Of a stretch of 64,000 bases of DNA, positions 33,531 to 41,919 are shown in pieces. Location of the stretch: assembly GCA_018822105.1 (NCBI GenBank), contig JAHJLB010000014.1, positions 235,077 to 299,076 of the forward strand, in the 5' to 3' direction. Each line of letters begins with the position of its first letter. Position 1 is the first letter of the stretch. Both the position numbers and the translations under genes were made by a program. The notes under the pieces were generated by a model. It was not told the DNA's origin. It did not search any database and saw only the letters and a program-made list of their open reading frames with translations. Origin of the DNA: Pseudomonadota bacterium. GTDB lineage: Bacteria > Desulfobacterota > Desulfovibrionia > Desulfovibrionales > Desulfovibrionaceae.

Positions 33531-34610
33531 CTACTGGCCCTCAGTGGCCTTGGTCAGCAGGGTCACGTTGCTTTTGGTGAAAAAGCCGTCAAACCCCTCG
33601 TAGCGCTCGATGTATTCATTGACCATGAGGGTGTTCGCCAGAGGACGGCTGAAGGTCTGGCGCAGGCCCTCCTCCGGCGAGCCCACCAGCTCCACCAGGA
33701 ACTCCATGCCCGCGGCCTTGAGCCCGGCAAAGGTCTCCTGGATGCGCTCGGTGCGGAAGGCCAGGTGGTGGATGCGCCGCCCGTAGTTCTCGATGAACTT
33801 TTCCGTGGGGCCCGGGGCGCCGGCAGCCTCTCCCAGGCCCGAGGTGATGACCATGGCGTAGCCCTCGCCCGGCAGGCGCGCCACGTTGGTGATGGAGTTC
33901 AGGCTGTCCACGTACAGGGACATGGAATACTCGTAGTCTGTGAGCTCAAGGAACTCCACGATGGCGTTGTCCCGGTCCCGGGCATGCACGCGCACCGAGG
34001 CGTGGTCAAAGGCCCCGAGGTTGCGCAGGTGCGCCTTGTCCGGCCTGGGCAGGCACCAGTCGTCCTGCACCGTCCGGGAATCCGCGTACTGCCTGCCGCC
34101 GCGCAGCCACTGGACGAAGCCGTAGGACAGGGCGCTGTGCAGCGAGGGCTCGGTCTGGATGAACAGGGCGGTGTCCGTGCGCACCACCTCCGGGGTCAGG
34201 AAGCGCACGCCGCGCGCCTTCTGGATGGCCGCGAAGCGTTGCAGATCATGGCACAGGAAGACCAGGGCCTCCACCCTGGTGCGCGGCAGGTGCGCGGACT
34301 TCGGCCCCGTGGGCTCGGCGTCGAAGGGGCTGGGGGCTGCCTTGCGGGCGCGCAGGAGAAAGTCCGCCGAGCCCGGCAGCTCAAGAACGCAGGCCGTGGC
34401 CTCCGGCCCCTTGAGCGCAGCGCCGAAGAAATAGCCGCTGGTGTCCAGGAACTCGGCCGCGGCCGCCTTCAGACGGTCCGGCTCCACGTTGAGGACCACC
34501 GTCTCCAGACCGCCCACCAGGCCCTCCAGGCCGAGCCTGCGGCGCTGGCCAAGGGTCTGCTCCACCCTGGCCAGGAGCATGCCCTCATCATTGCGAAATG
34601 CGTCAGCCAT
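33531..34610 (-). CDS. 4-hydroxyphenylpyruvate dioxygenase-like VOC-fold protein
   Basis: The 359-residue protein has the two-half VOC fold of HPPD. The facial iron triad can be placed at H203 (FDHASV), H281 or H282 (RIHHLAF) and E332 (NEYIER), and the C-terminal EGFDGFFTKSN stretch aligns with the HPPD end. HPPD converts 4-hydroxyphenylpyruvate to homogentisate with O2, which is unexpected in an anaerobe, so a related substrate or an oxygen-linked role is possible. AAGGAG precedes ATG 34610. No homogentisate pathway gene is nearby. Confidence 0.85.
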   Translation of the reverse strand: MADAFRNDEGMLLARVEQTLGQRRRLGLEGLVGGLETVVLNVEPDRLKAAAAEFLDTSGYFFGAALKGPEATACVLELPGSADFLLRARKAAPSPFDAEPTGPKSAHLPRTRVEALVFLCHDLQRFAAIQKARGVRFLTPEVVRTDTALFIQTEPSLHSALSYGFVQWLRGGRQYADSRTVQDDWCLPRPDKAHLRNLGAFDHASVRVHARDRDNAIVEFLELTDYEYSMSLYVDSLNSITNVARLPGEGYAMVITSGLGEAAGAPGPTEKFIENYGRRIHHLAFRTERIQETFAGLKAAGMEFLVELVGSPEEGLRQTFSRPLANTLMVNEYIERYEGFDGFFTKSNVTLLTKATEGQ

Positions 34611-34737
34611 GTCCCTGCTCCTTGTAAACAACCTTCGCCATTCACCATCCGTACGAATTGCATCCTGGATCAAGCGCCGTCAAGGATCAACAACAGCTCC
34701 AACACGCATTGACATTTGACGCAGCTGTGAATACAGT

Positions 34738-34766
34738 TTGAAAATTAGAAACTTGAAGTGTATCTC
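34738..34766 (+). promoter_or_regulatory. Candidate promoter of the GGDEF-PilZ gene
   Basis: TTGAAA and TATCTC are 17 bases apart in an AT-rich patch, about 40 bases before ATG 34803. The other part of the 34611-34802 gap shows nothing firm for the divergent gene. Confidence 0.4.
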
Positions 34767-34802
34767 CGCTTTGGCACCTGACCTTAAGAAAGGTTTCGCA
34801 CA

Positions 34803-36017
34803 ATGACTATCGGCGACGACTCAGAGGCATCCTTCTCCGCTATACTCAAGGATTTACTGAATCGCTCGGCCACAACCTGCGTGCTGACCATGGAGCACTG
34901 GGACAGGCTGGCCAACGAGTACAGCGAGGATATCTTCTCTGAGGCCCTCTACCACATGAGCCGCCTGGTGCTTCCAGCGCCCGAGGCCAGGGACACCATC
35001 CAGGCCATACTCCAGCACCAGGACGGGCTGTGCCAGGCCCTGGGCCGCAACGTCAGCCTGGTCACGGCCATGTGCGACTACTTCATGCAGGTGAATCCCC
35101 TGCTGCGCGAACCCATCCTGGTGGAGGTGAACCTCCTGCGCCAGAGGGAGGAAAGCGCCTACAAGGACGAGCTGACCGGCCTGTTCAACCGCCGCTCCTT
35201 CAACCAGGAAATCCCTAGGGAAATGGAGAGGTTCCGTCGATTCGGCCAACCCTTCACCCTGCTCATGCTCGACCTCGACCATTTCAAGGACTTCAACGAC
35301 ACCTACGGGCATTCCGCAGGCGATCAGGTTCTGCGCGACGTGGCCCAGATCCTGAACGACACTGCCCGCCTGTATGACCGCGCCGTGCGCTACGGCGGGG
35401 AGGAATTCGCCGTGATCCTGCCCCAGGCCACCAGGGAGGAGGCCACGGGCGTGGCCGAGCGCATCCGCAGCAGTATGGCGCGGCACCAAATCGATTTCGC
35501 CGGGCGCAAGATGCCCCCCGTCACCGTGAGCATCGGCCTGGCCTGCTTCCCCACGGACGCCCTGGACATGTCCACCCTGGTGCAGCGCGCCGACCAGGCC
35601 CTGTACATGGCCAAGGTCACGCGCAACAGCGTGCGCCCCTTTTGCGACCATCAGCGCAACCACACTCGCTACATCCTCTCCGACCCGCTCCCGGTGCGGC
35701 TCTCCGATGCGGCCAACAAGATGTACGCCGTGGCGCGCGACATCAGCTTCGGCGGGCTGCTCTGCGAAACGGACATGCCAGTGGCCCGGGCCAGCGCCAT
35801 CGACCTCGTGCTGACGGACAGCGTTCTGGGCATCCGCCTGCCCATCCGCGCCCAGGTCAGCAGGGTCATGAGCCATGGGGACACCTACCAGTTGGGCCTT
35901 TCCTTCCAACTGCCCTCCGTGGAGGACCAGAAGAGCCTCATGGCCCTCATCGAGGGGCGCACCGAGCCCGTGCCCTACTGCTTCCACCCCGACCAGCGGC
36001 CCCCAACAAGCACCTAG
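34803..36017 (+). CDS. Diguanylate cyclase with C-terminal PilZ domain
   Basis: The 404-residue soluble protein has a helical N-terminal part (1-115), a GGDEF domain (about 118-275) with intact GGEEF at 198-202 and an inhibitory RxxD site at R189-D192, and a PilZ-like domain (about 283-390) with RNHTR (R285, R289) and DISFGG (D313-G318). It should make c-di-GMP and also bind it, giving feedback within one protein. No membrane helix or sensory domain is recognised. Its stop shares the CTAG 36014-36017 with the convergent glycosyltransferase stop. Confidence 0.93.
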   Translation: MTIGDDSEASFSAILKDLLNRSATTCVLTMEHWDRLANEYSEDIFSEALYHMSRLVLPAPEARDTIQAILQHQDGLCQALGRNVSLVTAMCDYFMQVNPLLREPILVEVNLLRQREESAYKDELTGLFNRRSFNQEIPREMERFRRFGQPFTLLMLDLDHFKDFNDTYGHSAGDQVLRDVAQILNDTARLYDRAVRYGGEEFAVILPQATREEATGVAERIRSSMARHQIDFAGRKMPPVTVSIGLACFPTDALDMSTLVQRADQALYMAKVTRNSVRPFCDHQRNHTRYILSDPLPVRLSDAANKMYAVARDISFGGLLCETDMPVARASAIDLVLTDSVLGIRLPIRAQVSRVMSHGDTYQLGLSFQLPSVEDQKSLMALIEGRTEPVPYCFHPDQRPPTST

Positions 36018-37297
36018 GGGCCTTGCCGGCCCATCCGCCCCGCCGCCCCGGCGGCGTGCCGGTCCAGCCAGGACCCGTACAAGGCGGCCACGTCCGGCAA
36101 CCCGAGCAGGCTCATGTACGCAGCCACCTCCCGGGCAGCGGCCACGAGGACGCCTGGGCTGACGATCTCCAGCATCCAGTGCAGCCTGGCCGCGGCGAAG
36201 TCCGCATGCTTCCCGTTTCCGGTCAGCAGCGCCAGGCGGTGCAGCTCACGGAACACCTGCACCGCGGGCCGGAACCTGGCCTCCAGAAAGCGCAGGGCGC
36301 AGGCTTCCACCAGCTCCCCCCGGTCCTCGCAGTGCCGCGCCAAAAGGCCATAGCCCCGGATCCAGAGCGGCTCGCGCCGGAGCATCTCCCGGCACAGATC
36401 GGCCTCAAACCCGGCCGCCATGCGCCGGTCCAGAACCTCGGCCCGGCGCTCCGGCAGGGTGAGGTACGGCTTCAGGAACTCTGTCAAACGCAGCTCATAG
36501 CCGTCCCGCGCGGCGTGGTGGTGCAGGTCCGGCACGAAGTCCTTCAGGCAGCGCTCCTTGAGCACCGTGGCGTTGTGCTTCTCAAAATCGTTGCGGCCCG
36601 GGGTCTGGCTGGCCAGGTGGGTGACAAGGCTCTGCGGCACGCAGGCCTGCCTGAGGCCGCGCCTGCTGATCTGCAGGCCCAGGTCCACGTCCTCCCCGCC
36701 ATTTCTATAGTCCTCGCAAAAGCCGCCGCATTGGAAGAACAGCGCCCGGGGCAGCAGCAGGACCGCTGCGGTGAGGGCCTGGACCGCGCGCTTCTTGCGC
36801 ACCAGCGCATGGTCCGCAGGGAAGAACTCGTACAGATGCACGGGATAGAGCTGCGGCTCGATGCTGATGCCCAAATGCTGCACGCGCACGCCCAGGCCGG
36901 GTTCCTCCGGGTAGACCAGCAGCGGCCCCACGGCGCCCAGTTCGGCGTCGCCGCGCAGTTCCGCGAGCAAAGGCTCCAGCCAATCCGGCGAAAGCAGGGT
37001 GTCGTTGTTCAGCAAAAGCAGCAGTTCGCCAGCGGCCGCGCGGGCCCCGGCGTTGCAGGCCGGCCCGAAGTTCAGGTTCCGCCCGAAGGAGAGCTGCCGG
37101 AAGCGGCCGGGAAACAGCGCCGCGCCCAGGGGCGCGCAGTCCGTGGCCGTGCCGTCCGTGGAGCCGTTGTCGGCCACGAGGACCTCATAGCCGTCGCCCG
37201 GGGTGTGCCGGCGCAGGCTCTCCAGGCAGGCCCTGGTCAGCTCCCACTTGTTGAACACCGGGATGACGATGGACACGAGCGGCGTGGCGTCTGGCAT
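36014..37297 (-). CDS. Family 2 glycosyltransferase
   Basis: The 427-residue protein has an N-terminal GT-A domain: SIVIPVFNKWELTRACL, VADNGSTDGT, and LLLLNNDTLLSPDWL with the acidic metal site, then GGEDVDLGLQISRRG. The C-terminal 170 residues are helical and not assigned. The sugar and acceptor are unknown. AAGGAG precedes ATG 37297. It is 26 bases downstream of a second glycosyltransferase gene, so the pair probably works on one glycan (surface polysaccharide or flagellar glycan). Confidence 0.92.
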   Translation of the reverse strand: MPDATPLVSIVIPVFNKWELTRACLESLRRHTPGDGYEVLVADNGSTDGTATDCAPLGAALFPGRFRQLSFGRNLNFGPACNAGARAAAGELLLLLNNDTLLSPDWLEPLLAELRGDAELGAVGPLLVYPEEPGLGVRVQHLGISIEPQLYPVHLYEFFPADHALVRKKRAVQALTAAVLLLPRALFFQCGGFCEDYRNGGEDVDLGLQISRRGLRQACVPQSLVTHLASQTPGRNDFEKHNATVLKERCLKDFVPDLHHHAARDGYELRLTEFLKPYLTLPERRAEVLDRRMAAGFEADLCREMLRREPLWIRGYGLLARHCEDRGELVEACALRFLEARFRPAVQVFRELHRLALLTGNGKHADFAAARLHWMLEIVSPGVLVAAAREVAAYMSLLGLPDVAALYGSWLDRHAAGAAGRMGRQGP

Positions 37298-37323
37298 ATG
37301 GCTCCTTGCGTCCGGCTGGGCCG

Positions 37324-38961
37324 CTAGCCCGGCAGCAGCCGGAAGCGGCGCTCCAGGTCGCGCTCCAGCAGGGCCACGCCGCCGGCGCTGATGCCCGCCA
37401 GGGCGGCTTCGCCATGCTTGGCCTCCAGCTTGCGCGCATTGGCCTGGGCGCTGCCGATCTCCGCAGGGCTCGACTCGGCCACGACCCCGCTGCGGCGCTT
37501 GTGGCGCACCGCCAGGTGCCCCTGGTAGACCACATGGCCGCCGCCCAGAAACACGCGCAGGTCGCGCTCCAGGTCGTCGTACTGCGAGGGCGAGAAGCGG
37601 ATGTCGAAGCCGCCCGTGGCGTCGATGTCCGCGGTGCGCAGCAGGTGGCAGCAGCCGGTGACGCTGACGCAGGGCCGCAGGTAGGTGAACTGGCCCAGGT
37701 CCGGCTGGCCCAGGTGCAGGGTGGGCAGGGCCAGCAGCAGGCTGGCGTCCCGCTGCGAGCGCGGGGCGCAGGGCACGTAGTCCACGCTCTGGACGAGCAG
37801 CGGGTTGTGCTCGTCCACCACGCGGCAGCCCCAGACCGAGGCCTCGGGGAAGCGCACGGCCGCGGCGCCCAGGCGGCCGAGCCAATGGCCCGGCAAGGTC
37901 ACGTCGTCGTCGAGGAAGACCAGGAACTCGTGACGCCGCACCTCGGGCAGGGACAGAAGCCAGTTGCGCGCGGCCGGAGCCCCAATGTTCACGGGCAGGC
38001 GCACAAGGCTCAAGGCCTCGCCCAGCCTGCCCCGCCAGCCTTCGAGCACCTGCGGCGTGGCGTCGGTGCTGCCGTTGTCCAGCACCCAGATGCGCGCGCC
38101 CTGGAGGTCCGAGGCCGCCAGGGAGGCCAGGGTCTCGTCCAGTTCGCAGGCCTTGTTCCAGGTGTACAGCAGCACGGCCACGCTGCCGGGCACGGGCGCA
38201 ACCTCCCCGGCGGCCCCGCTCATCAGGTCGGACAGGCGCAGAAACTCGCTGCTGCGCCAGGGCGCGGAGAGCACGCAGGCCGTGAGCAGGTCCACGGCCT
38301 CGTCCTGGCGGCCCAGGCGCAGCAGGCACTCCGCGCGCAGGCCGGGACTGCCGCCGGGAAAGAACGCGCCCAGGCCGTCCAGGGCCGCCAGGGCGTCCTG
38401 GGCCTCGCCGCGAGCCAGAAGGGCCTGGGCCGAGGCCTGAAGCCGCAGGGGCGCCAGGGTCCGGGGCCAGGCCTCGGGCAGCAGGGCGGCGTCGGCCAGC
38501 TCCCAGTCCGCGCGCGGCCAGGCCAGGGCCCAGGCCTCGGCCTTCCAGAACAGGTTTTTTGGCTCGGCCTGCAGACGGGAGAGAAGCAGCGCCCTGCGCT
38601 CGCCCGCGTCACGCAGGGACCACCAGGGGTCCGTGTCCGGCGCGGGCCGCCAGAAGTTGGCCAGGGCCTTGAGGACGTCCGCCACGGGCTCCGGCAGGCG
38701 GGGCCACTGCGGCAGCGGCTGCCCGGAGAGCAGTTGCCCCAGCCCCCCGTCCAGGGGATTGCCGGCCCAGGCGGCGCAGAGCAGGTCCTGGATGAGCCGG
38801 GCCAGGCGCGCGCGCCCTGCGGCCTCGCTGGCGGCGGCCTGGGGCAGCAGCCCGGCCGCAAGGCCCGCCAGATGGTCGCGCCCAACGGAGCCGCGCGCCA
38901 GCATTCGGCGGGCCTGTGCCGGCAGCGCGGTCCAGCCGCCCAGTGCGCTCGTCTCAATCAT
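37324..38961 (-). CDS. Family 2 glycosyltransferase with long helical N-terminal domain
   Basis: The 545-residue protein has an Ala/Leu-rich helical domain (1-250), possibly TPR-like, followed by a GT-A domain with VAVLLYTWNKACELDETL, VLDNGSTDATP and the metal motif FLDDDVTLPG. It ends with a segment typical of GT2 proteins (GGFDIRFSPSQYDDLERDL). GGAGG precedes ATG 38961. It is the first gene of the two-gene glycosyltransferase unit. The acceptor is unknown. Confidence 0.9.
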   Translation of the reverse strand: MIETSALGGWTALPAQARRMLARGSVGRDHLAGLAAGLLPQAAASEAAGRARLARLIQDLLCAAWAGNPLDGGLGQLLSGQPLPQWPRLPEPVADVLKALANFWRPAPDTDPWWSLRDAGERRALLLSRLQAEPKNLFWKAEAWALAWPRADWELADAALLPEAWPRTLAPLRLQASAQALLARGEAQDALAALDGLGAFFPGGSPGLRAECLLRLGRQDEAVDLLTACVLSAPWRSSEFLRLSDLMSGAAGEVAPVPGSVAVLLYTWNKACELDETLASLAASDLQGARIWVLDNGSTDATPQVLEGWRGRLGEALSLVRLPVNIGAPAARNWLLSLPEVRRHEFLVFLDDDVTLPGHWLGRLGAAAVRFPEASVWGCRVVDEHNPLLVQSVDYVPCAPRSQRDASLLLALPTLHLGQPDLGQFTYLRPCVSVTGCCHLLRTADIDATGGFDIRFSPSQYDDLERDLRVFLGGGHVVYQGHLAVRHKRRSGVVAESSPAEIGSAQANARKLEAKHGEAALAGISAGGVALLERDLERRFRLLPG

Positions 38962-39007
38962 CCGGCCTCCGGTTCCTGCAACGTTGCGGTATCCGTCCAG
39001 GGTGGGG

Positions 39008-39748
39008 CTATTTCATGGGCCGCAGGCGCGTCTCCACGCCGGGCACGTCCGCCAGCAGGGCCGCGGCCTTGGCCATGTCCGTGTCCCCGGTATGGTACGG
39101 GTAGAGGATCCTGGGCTGGATCATCCTCGCGGCCTCGGCCAGCATGGCCGTGGTCATGGTGTAGGGCAGGTTCACGGGCAGGAAGGCCACGTCCACGCCC
39201 TTCAGGGCGGCCATCTCCGGCACGGCCTCGGTGTCCCCGGCCACGTACACGCGCACGGAGCCGAAGTGCAGCACATAGCCGTTGCCCTGGCCCTGGGGAT
39301 GGTAGGGCTCGCCGCTGCCGCGCTTGTGCTGGCGGTTGTAGGCGGGCACGGCGTCCACCAGGATTCCCGCCAGCTCCTTGGACTCGCCGTTCCTGAGCAC
39401 CACGGCGCCGTCCAGGTTGGCCGAGGCCTTGAGGGAGGAGCCGATGGCCGTGCCGTCCTTGCGCAGGGCCTTGATGGCCCCGCCGTCCAGGTGGTCGGTG
39501 TGCTCATGGGTGATGAGGATCAGATCGGCCTTGGGCAGGGCGGCGTAATCGGCCTGGGAAGACCAGGGGTCAACGTGGACCACCTTTCCAGCCCACTGGA
39601 ACATGAGGGTTCCATGGCCCAGGAAGGTGACGGCGAGGTCCCCCTTGTCCGTGGGGATGGAGTCCACGGGCTTGGGGCCTTGCGCCAGGGCAAGGCCGGG
39701 AAGGACAAGCAGCAACAGGAGACCGGACATCCACAAGGTCTTGCGCAT
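39008..39748 (-). CDS. Secreted metallo-beta-lactamase-fold hydrolase (UlaG-like)
   Basis: The 246-residue protein has a signal peptide (MRKTLWMSGLLLLLVLPGLALA) and an MBL fold with the metal motif THEHTDH, GDTE and a late His in YPYHTGD. It is like UlaG-type or YtnP-type hydrolases, often annotated as metal-dependent hydrolases; the substrate is unknown. It would act in the periplasm. It stands alone between the glycosyltransferases and ettA. Confidence 0.88.
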   Translation of the reverse strand: MRKTLWMSGLLLLLVLPGLALAQGPKPVDSIPTDKGDLAVTFLGHGTLMFQWAGKVVHVDPWSSQADYAALPKADLILITHEHTDHLDGGAIKALRKDGTAIGSSLKASANLDGAVVLRNGESKELAGILVDAVPAYNRQHKRGSGEPYHPQGQGNGYVLHFGSVRVYVAGDTEAVPEMAALKGVDVAFLPVNLPYTMTTAMLAEAARMIQPRILYPYHTGDTDMAKAAALLADVPGVETRLRPMK

Positions 39749-39885
39749 GACGACAACCCCCAGGACATGTTGACGTTTCGCAGGAAAGACGATGAGAGCG
39801 CGCCAGGGGCGCCAAGGTGGAAGGCATGTTCCGGCCGCGCTTCGTACCGCTCAAGTACCCTACTCTCCCCTCACGCTCAAGAATA

Positions 39886-39918
39886 AAGGCCCACCCTGTC
39901 CGCCAGGATGGGCCTTTC
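39886..39918 (-). terminator. Terminator of the ABC-F gene
   Basis: AAAGGCCCACCCTG pairs with CAGGATGGGCCTTT (one mismatch) around a 5-base loop. On the minus strand it is followed by ATTCTTG; it can also act for plus-strand transcripts (GCCTTTCTGCCTTTT). The rest of 39749-39965 shows no other feature. Confidence 0.75.
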
Positions 39919-39965
39919 TGCCTTTTGCCTTGCCGAAGCCCGCTTGCGCGGCCGCGCACGTCCGC

Positions 39966-41645
39966 CTAGCGGGTCAGGTGGCGGTACTTGATGCGGTGGG
40001 GCTGGTCGGCCGCAGAACCGAGCCGGGCCTTGCGGTCGGCCTCGTACTCGCTCCAGTTGCCCTCGAAGAGGCTCACCTGGGAGTCGCCCTCAAAGGCCAG
40101 GATGTGCGTGGCGATGCGGTCCAGGAACCAGCGGTCGTGGCTGATGACCAGGACGCAGCCGGCGAAGTTCACCAGGGCGTCCTCCAGGGCGCGCATGGTG
40201 TTCACGTCCAGGTCGTTGGTGGGCTCGTCCAGAAGCAGCACGTTGGCGCCCTCCTTCAGCAGGGCCGCCAGATGCACGCGGTTTCTTTCGCCGCCGGAGA
40301 GCAGCCCGACCTTTTTCTGCTGGTCGCTTCCGGTGATGTTGAACTTGCCGATGTAGGCCCGGGCGTTCATCTCGCGGTTGCCCAGCTTGATGATGTCCGC
40401 ACCGCCGGAGATGGCCTCGTACACGGTCTTCTCCGGGTCCAGGGCGCGGTCCTGGTCCACGTAGGCCAGCTTCACGGTCTCGCCCAGGCGCAGGGTCCCC
40501 TCGTCCGGGGCCTCCTTGCCGGTGATCATGCGGAAGAGCGTGGTCTTGCCCGCGCCGTTGGGGCCGATGATGCCCACGATGGCCCCGGGGGGCAGCAGGA
40601 AGTTGATGCCGTCCACCAGCAGGTTGTCACCAAAGGCCTTTTTCACGCCCGTGGCCTCGATGACCAGATTGCCCAGGCGCGGCCCGGCGGGGATGAAGAT
40701 CTCCAGCTCCGGCCCAAGCTTCTCGTTCTCCTGGCTGAGCAGGTTCTCGTAGGCGCTGATGCGGGCCTTGCCCTTGGCGTGGCGGCCGCGCGGGGACATG
40801 CGGATCCATTCGAGCTCCCTGGCCAGGGTCTTCTGGCGCTCGGTCTCGCTCTTCTCCTCGCCCGCCAGACGGTTCTGCTTCTGCTCCAGCCAGGAGGAGT
40901 AGTTGCCCTGCCAGGGGATGCCCCGGCCGCGGTCCAGCTCCAGGATCCAGCCGGCCACGTTGTCCAGGAAGTAGCGGTCGTGGGTCACGGCGATGATGGT
41001 GCCCGCGTACTGCTGCAGATGGTGCTCCAGCCAGGCCACGGACTCCGCGTCCAGGTGGTTGGTGGGCTCGTCCAGGAGCAGGATATCCGGCTTCTGCAGG
41101 AGCAGGCGGCACAGGGCCACCCGCCGCTTCTCGCCGCCGGAGATGACCGACACGGGCGTGTCGCCCGGGGGGCAGCGCAGGGCGTCCATGGCCATCTCCA
41201 GCCTGCTGTCCAGGTCCCAGGCGTCGCAGGCGTCGAGCTTCTCCTGCACGGCCGCCTGGCGGTCGATGAGCTTCTGCATGGCGTCGTCGTCCATGGGCTC
41301 GGCGAACTTCTCGTTGATGCGCTCAAACTCGGCCAGCAGGTCCACGGTCTCCTGGGCGGCCTCGGCCACCACGTCGCGCACGGTCTTGTCCTCGTCGAGC
41401 TTGGGCTCCTGCTCCAGCAGGCCGATGGTGTAGCCCGGCGACAGGGCGATCTTGCCCTGGAAGTCGGTGTCCAGGCCGGCCAGGATCTTGAGCAGCGAGC
41501 TCTTGCCGCTGCCGTTCAGGCCCAGCACGCCGATCTTGGCGCCGTAGAAGTAGGACAGCGAGATGTCCTTCAGGACCTGGCGCTTGTCGTAATACTTGCT
41601 CACACCCATCATGGAATAGATGATCTTGTTGGTCGGCTCAGCCAT
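39966..41645 (-). CDS. ettA: ABC-F translational factor EttA
   Basis: EttA is an ABC-F ATPase that binds the ribosomal E site and gates translation according to the energy state. The 559-residue protein has two ATPase halves: Walker [10 protein letters not shown] (about 42-50) with signature SGGEKRR, and GPNGAGKTT with SGGERNR, separated by the EttA-type linker ([19 protein letters not shown]). Length and linker point to EttA rather than Uup or YheS. AGAGGG precedes ATG 41645. It lies 274 bases downstream of the S1-repeat gene. Confidence 0.93.
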   Translation of the reverse strand: MAEPTNKIIYSMMGVSKYYDKRQVLKDISLSYFYGAKIGVLGLNGSGKSSLLKILAGLDTDFQGKIALSPGYTIGLLEQEPKLDEDKTVRDVVAEAAQETVDLLAEFERINEKFAEPMDDDAMQKLIDRQAAVQEKLDACDAWDLDSRLEMAMDALRCPPGDTPVSVISGGEKRRVALCRLLLQKPDILLLDEPTNHLDAESVAWLEHHLQQYAGTIIAVTHDRYFLDNVAGWILELDRGRGIPWQGNYSSWLEQKQNRLAGEEKSETERQKTLARELEWIRMSPRGRHAKGKARISAYENLLSQENEKLGPELEIFIPAGPRLGNLVIEATGVKKAFGDNLLVDGINFLLPPGAIVGIIGPNGAGKTTLFRMITGKEAPDEGTLRLGETVKLAYVDQDRALDPEKTVYEAISGGADIIKLGNREMNARAYIGKFNITGSDQQKKVGLLSGGERNRVHLAALLKEGANVLLLDEPTNDLDVNTMRALEDALVNFAGCVLVISHDRWFLDRIATHILAFEGDSQVSLFEGNWSEYEADRKARLGSAADQPHRIKYRHLTR

Positions 41646-41919
41646 GGTGTCCCTCTAAATCAGTCGGGGCGGATTGGCCGCCCCGATTCGTTACATTCCT
41701 GGTTCGTCGGTCTGCGGCTTCCTGCTCGTCTCTTCCTGTTCCATGCCCTGCGCCCGCGCGATGCGGAGCTTCCGGGGCGGCGTTCGCGTCAATCCCGCAG
41801 GGGTGGGCGGCTTGCGCCCCGGCTTGGCGCGGCCGGCCGCCCTCCACGGGAAGGCGGCCCCAAGTTCTTGCGCCCAGGGCATGGTCTCAGCCCCTGCTCC
41901 AGGTTCGCGGCAGGAAGCG
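41646..41919. other. 274-base gap between the S1-repeat gene and ettA
   Basis: No convincing gene is present; the small frames here are basic and low-complexity. A hairpin at 41662-41688 (GGGGCGG-ATTGG-CCGCCCC core, 11 pairs with flanks) lies close to the ettA ribosome-binding site, and could act as an attenuator. A second GC-rich hairpin near 41830-41857 has no T-run. Confidence 0.4.

Noticed and set aside
34772..34787. TGGCACC followed by CTTA, a sigma-54-like pattern before the GGDEF-PilZ gene
   Set aside because: The -12 element lacks the essential GC at the right distance.
41691..41882. Small minus-strand frame of 63 codons between the S1-repeat gene and ettA
   Set aside because: Pro/Arg/Ala-rich, overlaps another open frame and has no clear ribosome-binding site or homology-like motif.
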